DNA of 64,000 nucleotides from Janthinobacterium sp. B9-8 (GTDB lineage Bacteria > Pseudomonadota > Gammaproteobacteria > Burkholderiales > Chitinibacteraceae), in assembly GCF_000969645.2 (NCBI RefSeq), contig NZ_CP014222.1, positions 4,219,740 to 4,283,739 on the forward strand, read 5' to 3'. The notes below the pieces were generated by a model, which ran no database searches, was not told the origin of the DNA, and saw only the letters and a list, made by a program, of their open reading frames with translations. The stretch's first letter is position 1. Each line of letters opens with the position of its first letter. Below, piece after piece: positions 53,109 through 61,318 of this stretch. The translations under genes and the position numbers were made by a program.

Positions 53109-54893
53109 TTAAACGGGGCCTTGCGCGTTAATACGCGTTTCTTTGTTGTGCAGTTTATTCAGTGCCGAGATATAGGCTTTGGCGCTGGCGGCGATAATGT
53201 CGGTGTCAGCGCCTTGGCCGTTGACGATGCGGCCGGATTTTTCTAAACGCACGGTCACTTCGCCTTGGCTATCTGTACCTTGGGTAATCGCATTCACCGA
53301 ATAAAGCTGTAATTCCGCACCGCTATTGGCCATGATTTCGATGGCTTTGAATACCGCATCCACAGGGCCGGAGCCGCTCGATTCTGCGCTTTTTTCTGTG
53401 CCGTCTTCACTCATCACAATGTGTGCAGATGGCATTTCGCCTGTTTCTGAAACTACTTTTAAGGAAGTGAGCTTGAAGTGCTCTTGCTCGATGACGACCA
53501 TTTCGTCTGAAACCAGCGCATGCAAGTCTTCATCAAAAATTTCGCGTTTACGATCGGCCAATTCTTTAAAGCGGGCAAAGGCGGCATTGAGTGCTTCTTC
53601 GCTGGATAAATCGATGCCCAACTCGTGCAATTTGGTTTTGAATGCATTGCGGCCAGACAATTTGCCCAAAGTCAGGCGGTTGGTGCTCCAGCCTACCGAT
53701 TCCGCACTCATGATTTCATAGGTTTCGCGGTTTTTCAGCATGCCATCCTGATGGATGCCTGATTCGTGAGCAAAGGCATTGGCACCCACAATCGCTTTAT
53801 TGGGCTGTACTGGGTAGCCAGTAATGGTTGAAACCAGTTTGGAGGTCGGTACAATTTGCACCGGATCAATGCCGGTTTCCAAATTAAACAGATCTTTACG
53901 CGTGCGCACCGCCATCACGACTTCTTCTAAGCTTGCGTTACCCGCACGCTCACCAAGGCCATTGATGGTGCATTCAACCTGCCGCGCACCGGCTTGTACC
54001 GCTGCCAAAGAATTAGCCACTGCCATGCCCAAGTCGTTATGGCAGTGAGTCGACCAGATTACTTTATTGGAATTCGGTACACGTGCAATGAGTTCACGCA
54101 TCCGTTCAGCCCATACCGATGGAATGCTGTAGCCCACGGTATCTGGCACATTGATGGTTTTTGCTCCCGCCTGAATCACGGCATCAAAAATACGGATCAG
54201 GAAATCCATGTCCGAGCGCACGGCGTCTTCGGCTGAGAACTCCACATCATCAGTGTATTCCAAAGCAATTTTGACGGCCTTTACTGCGGCATCGACCACC
54301 TGATCGGGTGTCATGCGCAATTTGTGCTCCATATGAATCGGGCTGGTCGCAATAAAAGTATGGATCCGTCCATGTTTGGCGGGCTTGATGGCTTCACCTG
54401 CGGCACGCACATCTTTTTCATTTGCGCGTGCCAAAGAACAGACGGTGGAGTGTTCGATAATGCTGGCAATGGCCTTGATGGCATCCGCGTCGCCGGGGCT
54501 GGCAGCGGCAAAGCCTGCTTCGATAATGTCTACGCCGAGTTTTTCTAGCTGGCGGGCGATACGGATTTTCTCTTCTTTAGTCATCGAAGCGCCGGGGGAC
54601 TGCTCGCCGTCGCGCAAGGTGGTGTCGAAAATATACAAACGATCGCTCATGCCATTTCTCTCAGGTATGGGTGCTGTGGCTGAAAAGTAATACTGAATAT
54701 TGAAGCTTTTGCCTTGATGAGCCGCCAGTTGTGCCAGTTTGTTGGTTGCACTGAGCGGAATACTGCCGCGTTCACGCCATTTGTAGATGGCAGCGCGTGA
54801 GATGACGTCATCCGGAAACAGATTATTGAGCGCCTCACTTAATACGCTTGGTCCACCAAAATCAGCGATTAGACGTTCAATGTCTAATTTCAC
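53109..54893 (-). CDS. leuA: 2-isopropylmalate synthase with N-terminal HTH-like domain
   Basis: LeuA condenses acetyl-CoA with 2-ketoisovalerate, the first step of leucine synthesis. The TIM-barrel part has FDTTLRDGEQSPGASM, STHCHNDLGMAVAN and HESGIHQDG; the leucine-sensing C-terminal domain follows. In front is an in-frame domain of about 80 residues, with GPSVLSEALNN and SRAAIYKWRERGSIPLS reading as a helix-turn-helix. The GTG at 54893 (594 residues) has GAGGAG close upstream. A second ATG at 54650, with a weaker GAGAG, would give an ordinary 513-residue LeuA. I recall a 'carph-isopro' domain name for this N-terminus, unverified. Confidence 0.9.
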   Translation of the reverse strand: MKLDIERLIADFGGPSVLSEALNNLFPDDVISRAAIYKWRERGSIPLSATNKLAQLAAHQGKSFNIQYYFSATAPIPERNGMSDRLYIFDTTLRDGEQSPGASMTKEEKIRIARQLEKLGVDIIEAGFAAASPGDADAIKAIASIIEHSTVCSLARANEKDVRAAGEAIKPAKHGRIHTFIATSPIHMEHKLRMTPDQVVDAAVKAVKIALEYTDDVEFSAEDAVRSDMDFLIRIFDAVIQAGAKTINVPDTVGYSIPSVWAERMRELIARVPNSNKVIWSTHCHNDLGMAVANSLAAVQAGARQVECTINGLGERAGNASLEEVVMAVRTRKDLFNLETGIDPVQIVPTSKLVSTITGYPVQPNKAIVGANAFAHESGIHQDGMLKNRETYEIMSAESVGWSTNRLTLGKLSGRNAFKTKLHELGIDLSSEEALNAAFARFKELADRKREIFDEDLHALVSDEMVVIEQEHFKLTSLKVVSETGEMPSAHIVMSEDGTEKSAESSGSGPVDAVFKAIEIMANSGAELQLYSVNAITQGTDSQGEVTVRLEKSGRIVNGQGADTDIIAASAKAYISALNKLHNKETRINAQGPV

Positions 54894-54936
54894 AGCAATC
54901 TCCTCAAGGTTTACGTGCTTAAGATTAGCTATGGCG

Positions 54937-54949
54937 TGACATTGTGTCA
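54937..54949. promoter_or_regulatory. Palindrome TGACA-TTG-TGTCA before leuA
   Basis: A perfect 5-bp inverted repeat with 3-bp spacer lies 44-56 bp upstream of the leuA GTG. Its position fits an operator or part of the promoter; the regulator is unknown. Confidence 0.4.
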
Positions 54950-55005
54950 AATAAATTTATGGGTTTTATTTGTGTGTAGCGAAAAAAATATAGTCTACGG
55001 GTGTT

Positions 55006-55026
55006 AATTAGACTTTTTGTCTAATT
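55006..55026. promoter_or_regulatory. Palindrome AATTAGAC-N5-GTCTAATT before leuA
   Basis: A perfect 8-bp inverted repeat separated by TTTTT lies about 113-133 bp upstream of the leuA GTG. It could be an operator or a small hairpin; GTCTA recurs nearby at about 54993. Confidence 0.4.
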
Positions 55027-55087
55027 TTGAGGCGTGGTGATGTAGGGTGGGTAAGTTTTAATGCTTGTATTAAGTTTATTCATTGTC

Positions 55088-55177
55088 ATGCTGTGTAGAT
55101 CGTGTAGGGCGAGTGCAACCCGCGCTTTTTCGGCATTGCTCGCGGGTTGCACTTGCCCTGAAAAATACTCACAGCAT
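55088..55177. repeat. Nested palindromic intergenic element
   Basis: An inner 19-bp stem (55106-55124 with 55141-55159, one mismatch) and an outer 8-bp pair (ATGCTGTG with CACAGCAT) make a 90-bp structure with GCAACCCGCG arms. It resembles the dispersed GTAGGGCGAGTGCAACCCGC-type palindromes known from many proteobacteria, with no coding capacity. Confidence 0.7.
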
Positions 55178-55238
55178 AAAGTTGGCCTAACTTGATGCGG
55201 ATAGGAGGCACAAGCGCCTCGCACAGGGAGAGCAGGGC

Positions 55239-56015
55239 TTATGCCTCAGGAAGAGTATCAGTCGAATTTGCAGGTTTTAGCGGTTTAATCCAGCGATAGA
55301 GCCAATACACATAGCCAGAAATGCCATAGCCAATAAATACACAAAACAGCATGAGTGGTGGCTTGGCAACAATCACTAATAAAATCAGCGTAGTAATCAA
55401 TAGCGCAAAGAAAGGTACGGTTTTGCGCATATGCAGCTCTTTAAAACTCCAGAATTGCACATTAGAAACCATGGACAGCCCTGCGAACAGGGTGAAGACC
55501 AAAGCCAGATAGGGCAGGGCGCCGCTGATGGGGGTGAGCTCTTCTGCGTATTCATGGCTAATCCACACCAAGCCCGCCACCATGGCCGCAGCAGCAGGGG
55601 ATGGCAGGCCCTGAAACCAGCGCTTATCTACTACTTCAATATTGGCATTAAAGCGTGCCAGCCGCATTGCTGCGCCTGCACAATAGATAAATGCGGTGAT
55701 CCAGCCTAGTTTGCCAAAATCGCGCAACATCCATTCATAGGCGACCAGTGCCGGGGCCACACCAAAGCTCACCATATCGGACAGCGAATCAAACTGCGCA
55801 CCAAATTCAGATTGCGTGTGTGTCAGGCGGGCAACACGCCCATCTAAGCCATCGAGCACCATGGCAATAAAAATAGCGACTGCTGCTTGATCAAAATTCT
55901 TATTCATCGCCTGCACAATGGCGTAAAAGCCAGCAAACAGTGCGGCAAGGGTGAATAGATTGGGCAGTAAATAAATGCCCTGACGGCGGAAATTGATCGG
56001 GCGTTTAGCTTGCAT
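55239..56015 (-). CDS. pssA: CDP-diacylglycerol-serine O-phosphatidyltransferase
   Basis: PssA makes phosphatidylserine from CDP-diacylglycerol and serine in the inner membrane. The CDP-alcohol phosphatidyltransferase motif DGLDGRVARLTHTQSEFGAQ and onward to FDSLSD is intact. About eight hydrophobic segments are visible. The ATG at 56015 gives 258 residues and the family-typical RRQGIYLLPNLFTLAALFAG. It is divergent from psd, whose product uses its lipid. The frame is open 36 codons further but overlaps the psd promoter. Confidence 0.93.
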   Translation of the reverse strand: MQAKRPINFRRQGIYLLPNLFTLAALFAGFYAIVQAMNKNFDQAAVAIFIAMVLDGLDGRVARLTHTQSEFGAQFDSLSDMVSFGVAPALVAYEWMLRDFGKLGWITAFIYCAGAAMRLARFNANIEVVDKRWFQGLPSPAAAAMVAGLVWISHEYAEELTPISGALPYLALVFTLFAGLSMVSNVQFWSFKELHMRKTVPFFALLITTLILLVIVAKPPLMLFCVFIGYGISGYVYWLYRWIKPLKPANSTDTLPEA

Positions 56016-56125
56016 AAATCCAGCCTTGAAACATATTGAGTTTGAATTGTAGCTGACACAGTAACAGGTCGATAGTTCATGCGCCGTGTATAATCTGCGC
56101 TTTGATTTATGCTGGGGATACACCT

Positions 56126-56965
56126 GTGTCAGAGCGTCTGTTCGTTCTATTGCAACATGTCCTACCTAAACTTGCACTCACGGCTTTGGCTGGGGCAGGT
56201 GCAAATTTAAAAGCGGGTGGTCTTAGCCAGTGGGTAATTCGTTGGTTTATTGGCAAATATAAAGTCAATATGAGCGAAGCCGCAGATGCCGATCCTGCTG
56301 CATTTGCCACATTTAATGAATTCTTTACCCGTGCTTTAAAGTCAGGTGCACGCCCAATTCACGCCGCGCGTTTTGTTAGCCCGGTAGATGGCAAAGTAAG
56401 CCAGCTTGGGTCGATTAAAGTAGAGCAAATCTTTCAAGCTAAGGGCAAGGAATTCAGTGCAACGGCGCTGCTGGGCGGCGATAGTCACTTGGCCAAGCCT
56501 TTTATCAATGGCAGCTTTGCCAATATCTACCTTAGCCCGCGTGATTACCACCGCATCCACATGCCTTGCGATGGTCGACTGACGCAAATGATTTACGTGC
56601 CTGGCGAGCTGTTCTCGGTAAATCCGGTGACGGCCCGTGGCGTAGATGGCTTATTCGCCCGCAACGAGCGCGTAGTCTGCATGTTTGAATCCGACTTCGG
56701 CCCCTTCGCCTTGGTATTGGTGGGGGCAACCATCGTCGGCAGCATGGCGACGGTTTGGCACGGCATTGTTAATCCGCCAAGAAGCAAGAAAGTCAGAAAC
56801 TGGGATTATGCTGGCCAGAATATCCAGCTGAAAAAAGGCGAAGAAATGGGTCGTTTCCTGCTTGGCTCTACCGTAGTGATGCTGTTCCCTGAAGGCACTT
56901 GCCTGCTCAATGCCGATTGGGCTGCAGAAAAAGCGGTGCAGATGGGTGAGAAAATGGGGGATTGA
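56126..56965 (+). CDS. psd: Phosphatidylserine decarboxylase proenzyme
   Basis: Psd decarboxylates phosphatidylserine to phosphatidylethanolamine at the inner membrane. The self-cleavage motif LGST, which forms the pyruvoyl group, is at about residues 252-255. SPVDGKV, NGSFANIYLSPRDYHRIHMP (in part) and FNEFFTRAL are present. The GTG at 56126 has GGGGA 8 nt upstream and gives 279 residues. It is divergent from pssA, which supplies its substrate. Confidence 0.94.
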   Translation: MSERLFVLLQHVLPKLALTALAGAGANLKAGGLSQWVIRWFIGKYKVNMSEAADADPAAFATFNEFFTRALKSGARPIHAARFVSPVDGKVSQLGSIKVEQIFQAKGKEFSATALLGGDSHLAKPFINGSFANIYLSPRDYHRIHMPCDGRLTQMIYVPGELFSVNPVTARGVDGLFARNERVVCMFESDFGPFALVLVGATIVGSMATVWHGIVNPPRSKKVRNWDYAGQNIQLKKGEEMGRFLLGSTVVMLFPEGTCLLNADWAAEKAVQMGEKMGD

Positions 56966-56977
56966 TGCTGTATGACA

Positions 56978-57015
56978 ATGCCCATATTGGGTGTTGTCAT
57001 GCCCAATATGGGCAT
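56978..57015 (+). terminator. Palindrome after psd
   Basis: A perfect 14-bp stem (ATGCCCATATTGGG with CCCAATATGGGCAT) has a 10-nt loop and starts 12 bp after psd. There is no T tract, so it may be a terminator of low strength or a dispersed palindrome. Confidence 0.55.
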
Positions 57016-57114
57016 GAGCTAAGCTATCGTGTTTTTACGGTGCACTTTGCGTAGTTTTGACGCCCCAAGCATGGCTCAGTGTGACCTGTCCTGACAACCG
57101 TAGACACACCTCAC

Positions 57115-57581
57115 TCAAATCCCGACCGCTTGCCTGCTGAACTTTTGTGCAAACGCGGCCGGGGATAGATTGCCCAAGCGCGTGTGGCGGCGCTGGCGAT
57201 TGTAAAAAATCTCGATGTATTCCCGAATCGATGCTTCAGCCTCAAGCCGGTTGTCGTAACTGTGATGGTGCACCAGCTCATTCTTCAAACTACCCCAAAA
57301 GCTTTCCATCGGCGCATTGTCGTAGCAGTTGCCCCGCCGCGACATCGATGCCTGCAAACCAAACTGCTCAATCAGCCTCCGATAGCCATGAAAACAATAC
57401 TGGCTACCCCGATCTGAATGCAGGATTAAGCCGGCCTGCGGCCGCTTCCATTTCATGGCTTTCCACAGCGCCTGACCGACCAGTTCCTGCGTCATCCGCG
57501 ATCCCATGGCATAACCGACGATTTCGCAGGTAAAGACATCCTTGATGCCCGCCAGATACAGCCAGCCCTCGCCCGTCTGGA
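57115..57581 (-). CDS. IS3 transposase OrfB, 3' exon
   Basis: This part continues the DDE integrase core after the intron: TGEGWLYLAGIKDVF, second catalytic Asp in LILHSDRGSQY, and the Glu in NAPMESFWGSLKNE, then NRQRRHTRLGNLSPAAF at the end. A free-standing ATG at 57507 could start a fragment of 130 residues, but the conserved frame continues upstream to 57581, where exon 1 should be joined. The first catalytic Asp is in exon 1. Confidence 0.85.
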
Positions 57582-57632
57582 GTAGAGTAAGAGGCAGAGC
57601 GTAGTCGAACTATTTCTCTGCCTCTCCTCTCC

Positions 57633-57666
57633 GAACCGGACTTGCACCTTTCAATGCATCCGGCTC
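57633..57666 (-). ncRNA. Group II intron domain V
   Basis: The minus-strand RNA reads GAGCCGGATGCATTGAAAGG then TGCAAGTCCGGTTC: a 34-nt hairpin with the AGC-type catalytic triad pairing, a GAAA tetraloop and a two-base bulge position. It is the most conserved part of group II introns. Confidence 0.92.
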
Positions 57667-57671
57667 TCCAT

Positions 57672-59189
57672 TTAAGTGTTGCTCATTGCAAAGGCAACAT
57701 CGCGATACACTGACTTGATCGTATTGGGCGGTGCGTCACGCAGTATGTAAGGATTTTCTGCTGGTGTTCGCCATGTAAATCGGCCTTTTCGGCTCGTAAT
57801 GAGTCGCCAGAGTGCCAGCGCACCATACCAGCCTCGGCTATTTCTACCTTCAAGCAACCATGTTTTGGCGATACCAAGTTCTGGCGCTTTAATGTAATCC
57901 CGCATCAAAGAGCGGAAGCCACGCCGGTATTTTCGTGCTAGCCAGTAGCCAAATTTCCAGAATATCATCCGATCTACCTTAATAAAGAGTGTCGCCGTAA
58001 AATCGGTGTACTGATAGAACGTCGCCCATCCTGCAAGTTGACGATTTAAACTTTCCAACATGTCGATCCGATTCGTACTGTAATTCCCCGATAGTTGTCT
58101 CACTAATTTCTCGGCGAATTGTCGGTATTTATCCCAAGGAATCGTGCTCACAATCTGCATCCTGCCTTGCCCGCCACGCTTGCGTAGGATGCGATGCCCT
58201 AGAAATACAAAGCCATCGTTCACATGCGTAATGTGGGTTTTCTCTAAATTCAGCGTTAAGTTGAGCTGGTCTTCGAGAAATGAGCGACAGGCTTCGCGCA
58301 CGGTTTCAGCCTGCACCTTCGTTCCTTTGACAATCACTACAAAATCATCCGCGTAACGGCAATAGGATATCGCCGGTCGCCATTGCCGGTTTTCCTTAAT
58401 GGCAATGGGACGTTGATTTTGAATGCCAAAGTTCCAAGACCAGCGATCTTTGCGTACTTTCTTGCTCAGGTAGTGCTCTTCCATCCACAGATCAAACTCA
58501 TGCAGCATGATATTTGACAGTAAGGGAGAAGTGACACCGCCTTGCGGTACGCCTTCGCTAGCGGCACGAAATAGCCCCTGATCGACGCTCCCTGCTTTAA
58601 TAAAACGCCAAAGCAACATGAGCAAGCGTTGATCTGCAATTCGCTTACGAATTCCCTTCAACAGGAGACGGTGGTGAACGGTATCAAAGTAGCTGGCTAA
58701 ATCACCTTCAATCACCCAGCGACCCGCCGTGCATTGTTCAGCACCGTCTTGCAGTTGTAGTTTTACCGTACGAATTGCGTGATGCACGCTACGTGCAGGC
58801 CTGAATCCGTAAGATGCAGGATGGAAATCACTTTCCCAGATTGGCTCCATGACCATCAGAATGGCACGTTGCACAATCCGATCGCGTAGACAAGGGATGC
58901 CCAAAGGCCTCATCTTGCCATTGGCTTTCGGGATATACACTCGACGTGCTGCTTGTGGTTTGAATCTCCCCGCAAGCAGTTCGTGGCGTATCGTTTCAAG
59001 CTCAGTTTGGAGATGGATTTCCATTTGAGCCTTGCCAATACCATCAATGCCAGGTGTTTTGGCTCCGCTCGACACCAGCGTAATTCGTGCCGCCTCTCGG
59101 AGCCAAGTTAGATCAGCGATTAATCTCAAGAGGCGATCAAACTTACGTTCTTTGTTCTCCGTTGACCATGTCGCCAGTTTGCTTTGCAT
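57672..59189 (-). CDS. ltrA: Group II intron reverse transcriptase/maturase
   Basis: The intron-encoded protein helps splicing and copies the intron into new sites. Reverse transcriptase blocks are visible: KMRPLGIPCLRDRIVQRA, EGDLASYFDTVHH, EGVPQGGVTSPLLSNI and the catalytic YCRYADDFVV, followed by FLGHRILR and a maturase region with GWATFYQYTDF. No HNH endonuclease cysteines appear at the C-terminus, so it probably uses nicked or replicating DNA. The ATG at 59189 (505 residues) was preferred over a TTG five codons earlier. No stop or frameshift breaks it. Confidence 0.93.
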   Translation of the reverse strand: MQSKLATWSTENKERKFDRLLRLIADLTWLREAARITLVSSGAKTPGIDGIGKAQMEIHLQTELETIRHELLAGRFKPQAARRVYIPKANGKMRPLGIPCLRDRIVQRAILMVMEPIWESDFHPASYGFRPARSVHHAIRTVKLQLQDGAEQCTAGRWVIEGDLASYFDTVHHRLLLKGIRKRIADQRLLMLLWRFIKAGSVDQGLFRAASEGVPQGGVTSPLLSNIMLHEFDLWMEEHYLSKKVRKDRWSWNFGIQNQRPIAIKENRQWRPAISYCRYADDFVVIVKGTKVQAETVREACRSFLEDQLNLTLNLEKTHITHVNDGFVFLGHRILRKRGGQGRMQIVSTIPWDKYRQFAEKLVRQLSGNYSTNRIDMLESLNRQLAGWATFYQYTDFTATLFIKVDRMIFWKFGYWLARKYRRGFRSLMRDYIKAPELGIAKTWLLEGRNSRGWYGALALWRLITSRKGRFTWRTPAENPYILRDAPPNTIKSVYRDVAFAMSNT

Positions 59190-59867
59190 TTCACTGATTA
59201 TCAAAGGTCTTCACCTTATTGTGGTCAGTTAATCGACCCAGCAAACCACTTAAACTGCCTCCCTTCGCCATGTAACTGGCTTTCCCAGTCTCGGACTACT
59301 ACGGAGGCTCCGCCAACTCGCACATCATCGGGGGCACACTCCCTTGGCATTTGTGCAAGCCTTCCCCAGTTCACATGCTGGACTCAACGCATGGGTGAGG
59401 TTGCCTATCGCAGTCTTTATCCTTGCTTTTCGCAAGTCGATTTAGATGCCATGGTCTAGCTACACACTCCCCATGACTCCATGCAGACCAGTCTACATTT
59501 CTGGCTACAATCGCAGCTTCAGTGCATACGTGTCACTGATGCCAATCCAAATCCGGCCTATTAAACGGTGTAGGCCGTGGTGACATTTCAACCCTCAGAT
59601 GCGGTTTAATAGGTTCGTATTCCTCAACCGTCCCACGCTCAGCCTAGAGATTCATCTTGGCGTAACCGCTTCGCCGCAAACCCCGTTTCCCACGGACTTC
59701 GTCACCCTGCCAGTGTCAGCAGGTCACCGCCGCTTCGGCTCACTTCTTCTTGTAGCAGAAGAAGGGCATTCCCCAGCGCAACATCAACGACTTGCTGGGA
59801 TACTGCATTCCAAACATGCTCAAGCAGCATCGCCCCAATCAATGCGGGCTACGCTGGCTGGGCGTAC

Positions 59868-60261
59868 TATAGGTGATGTCACTCACCCATACTTGATTCG
59901 GCTCGGTTGGTTTAAATTCCTGATTCAGCAAGTTATCTGCGACCGGCAGAGTGTGGTTCGAGTTCGTCGTGGCCTTGAATTTACGCTTCTGGATGCAACG
60001 AATACCTTCTTCACGCCTCAGCCGGGCGATCCGGTCACGACCCACCTTAATTCCTTCTTCTGCCAGTTCATCCTGCAAGCGTTTGGCGCTGTAAGTCCGG
60101 CGAGTCTTGTTGTGTGCGGCCCGAATCTCTATCCGTAAGCGCTCATTCTCCAGCGCGCGGCGGCAAGGTGGCCGTTTTTGCCAGGCGTAAAAACCATAGC
60201 GAGACACCGCCAAAGTCTGGCACAACAGTTTGACCGGATATTGAGATTGCCATTGCTTCAC
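59868..60261 (-). pseudogene. IS3 transposase OrfB, 5' exon (split by the intron)
   Basis: Exon 1 covers the HTH_21-like region and the start of the integrase core: LCQTLAVSRYGFYAWQKRP, RTYSAKRLQDELAEEGIKVG and NQVWVSDITY with the first catalytic Asp. Unspliced, the frame would end nine codons later (at 59839). It is probably entered by a -1 frameshift from orfA, since the frame is open back to the slippery run; a GTG at 60261 is an alternative start. It is a broken gene at the DNA level but may be restored by splicing. Confidence 0.82.
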
Positions 60262-60578
60262 GAACGCGTACCGGGCAGTGATTCCCTGGCAAAGTACGCC
60301 GTCGCTTTTTTTAGGATATCGCGCTCCATCCGGGCTTCGGCCAGTTCTTTGCGCAATTGCCGAACCTCAGCCATCAAGTCAGAGGCATCGGGCATCCCGG
60401 TCTGCGCGGAGGTGGTTTTGTCTGCCTTGCGGGCTTGTGTGACCCAATACGCCAGCGTGCTCTGCTTCATATTCAGACGCGCAGCAGTCTCGGCCACCGA
60501 AAACCCTTGCTCAAACACCAGCTTGATCGCTTCCGCCCGAAATTCCGGCGTATGGCTTTGCGTTACTCTTTTGCTCAT
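60258..60578 (-). CDS. IS3 transposase OrfA
   Basis: The 106-residue DNA-binding subunit has an HTH (SVAETAARLNMKQSTLAYWV) and a C-terminal leucine-zipper coiled coil (LMAEVRQLRKELAEARMERD) ending in ILKKATAYFA. It overlaps orfB; the run of seven A at 60306-60312 allows the usual -1 shift to make OrfAB. Start and length are typical of IS3. Confidence 0.9.
   Translation of the reverse strand: MSKRVTQSHTPEFRAEAIKLVFEQGFSVAETAARLNMKQSTLAYWVTQARKADKTTSAQTGMPDASDLMAEVRQLRKELAEARMERDILKKATAYFARESLPGTRS
60306..60312 (-). other. Programmed -1 frameshift site in the IS3 element
   Basis: On the coding strand CTA AAA AAA GCG carries an A7 run. Shifting -1 here joins orfA to a frame reading SDGVLCQGITARYAF and then the orfB start region, which is an established arrangement in IS3 elements. 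Confidence 0.8.
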
Positions 60579-60766
60579 TTCTCACTCCTGTTGGCTCAAA
60601 GTTTACCAAACAAGCGTGTCTACGGATTTCAGGCTACCTCAGTGAGTGGTGACTCAGGGCTGGGTTTCGCAGGCTCAACCGCAGCTTATAAAATCGAGTG
60701 TCATTTGCGGTAGGTTAGTGCTGAGCGAAGCCCAATATATGGGATAATTGCGCAAATAAAGATAAA

Positions 60767-61186
60767 TCATTCCGTCGTTTCAGTACTGCCAAATAGTATT
60801 TCGATTGGGGCGTCTCGATCGCACCAACTGTAACGGATGTAGAACAAGCTTGAATCTTTCTGCCAAACAGAGAGCTGATCAGTCCAGTGACTTCCACCAT
60901 AATCAGTACATTTATTAGGGCAGACGCGAGCTAGCCAATTTGCAAATTCTTCGTCATCCGGGTCGTAATTTCCACTATATACTGCGGCCCCCAATTCTTT
61001 TGCGACTTCATTAATACATGCAAGATGAAAGTTTTCATAGCTCTCTGCTGTGTCGGGATCATAGCTGTCGTCATCAAATGCAAAGCTCATAGCAAGTATG
61101 ATTTCTGTATTGGAAATCGCGTCAGCTAGAACTTCTTTCATCGTTTTGTTGGTTATGCAATCGTTGTGATTGAGTTGAGAAAACAT
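60767..61186 (-). CDS. Orphan hypothetical protein
   Basis: The 139-residue acidic protein has no recognised domain. It contains AFDDDSYDPDTAESYENFHL and NYDPDDEEFANWLARVCPN, with three cysteines, and ends in IEILFGSTETTE. No signal peptide or membrane helix is visible. GGAA lies before the ATG at 61186; an ATG at 61141 is a possible second start. It sits between the IS element and a duplicated intergenic region, far from ilvC, and may be an accessory gene. A restricted, self-folded cytoplasmic protein is all that can be said. Confidence 0.65.
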   Translation of the reverse strand: MFSQLNHNDCITNKTMKEVLADAISNTEIILAMSFAFDDDSYDPDTAESYENFHLACINEVAKELGAAVYSGNYDPDDEEFANWLARVCPNKCTDYGGSHWTDQLSVWQKDSSLFYIRYSWCDRDAPIEILFGSTETTE

Positions 61187-61290
61187 AAAATTTCCATTTA
61201 TAATGTTAGGAGGTTGTTGTAAAAGTCAAAAAATAGTGCGTAGTATGGGGTGAGCGTTAGCGATGCCCATCATTCTCGATACGAATCATA

Positions 61291-61318
61291 AAAAACCCAG
61301 CTAAAAAGCTGGGTTTTT
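61291..61318. terminator. Rho-independent terminator, copy 1
   Basis: A perfect 12-bp stem AAAAACCCAGCT with AGCTGGGTTTTT and an AAAA loop. It is symmetric and may act in both directions; it lies 105 bp upstream of the orphan gene's start. Confidence 0.88.

Larger units (their letters stand above)
54894..55238. promoter_or_regulatory. leuA leader and palindromic element
   Basis: The leader holds TGACA-TTG-TGTCA (54937-54949), a TAGTCTA at about 54991-54997 and AATTAGAC-N5-GTCTAATT (55006-55026), followed by the repeat at 55088-55177. No gene is present. The palindromes are possible binding sites, perhaps for the LeuA HTH domain itself, which is an inference. Confidence 0.5.
57582..59867 (-). 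mobile_element. Group II intron inserted in orfB, sense orientation
   Basis: I place the 5' end at GTACGCC (59867 downward), a variant of the GUGYG consensus, and the 3' end after CTCTAC at 57582. Joining at these points restores the reading frame of orfB: ...GACATCACCTATA with TCCAGACGGGC. A textbook 34-nt domain V lies at 57633-57666, followed by a domain VI stem (GAGGCAGAG/CTCTGCCTC) with a bulged A 7 nt from the 3' end. The intron carries its own reverse transcriptase gene. Splice points are inferred to within a base or two. Confidence 0.88.
57092..60631 (-). mobile_element. IS3-family insertion sequence interrupted by a group II intron
   Basis: The ends share an imperfect terminal inverted repeat: TGACAACCGTAGACAC at 57092-57107 and TGAAATCCGTAGACAC inverted at 60616-60631. 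Between them are orfA, orfB in two parts and a 2286-bp intron. Without the intron the element would be about 1254 bp, normal for IS3. No clear target-site duplication was found at either end. It lies between psd and an orphan gene and does not visibly break a host gene. Confidence 0.85.

Noticed and set aside
59599..60138. Plus-strand frame of 179 codons in the IS/intron region
   Set aside because: It is antisense to orfB exon 1 and to the structured 5' part of the intron, both of which are strongly supported.
60178..60645. Plus-strand frame of 155 codons over the IS3 orfA
   Set aside because: It is the reverse complement of orfA and has no independent support.
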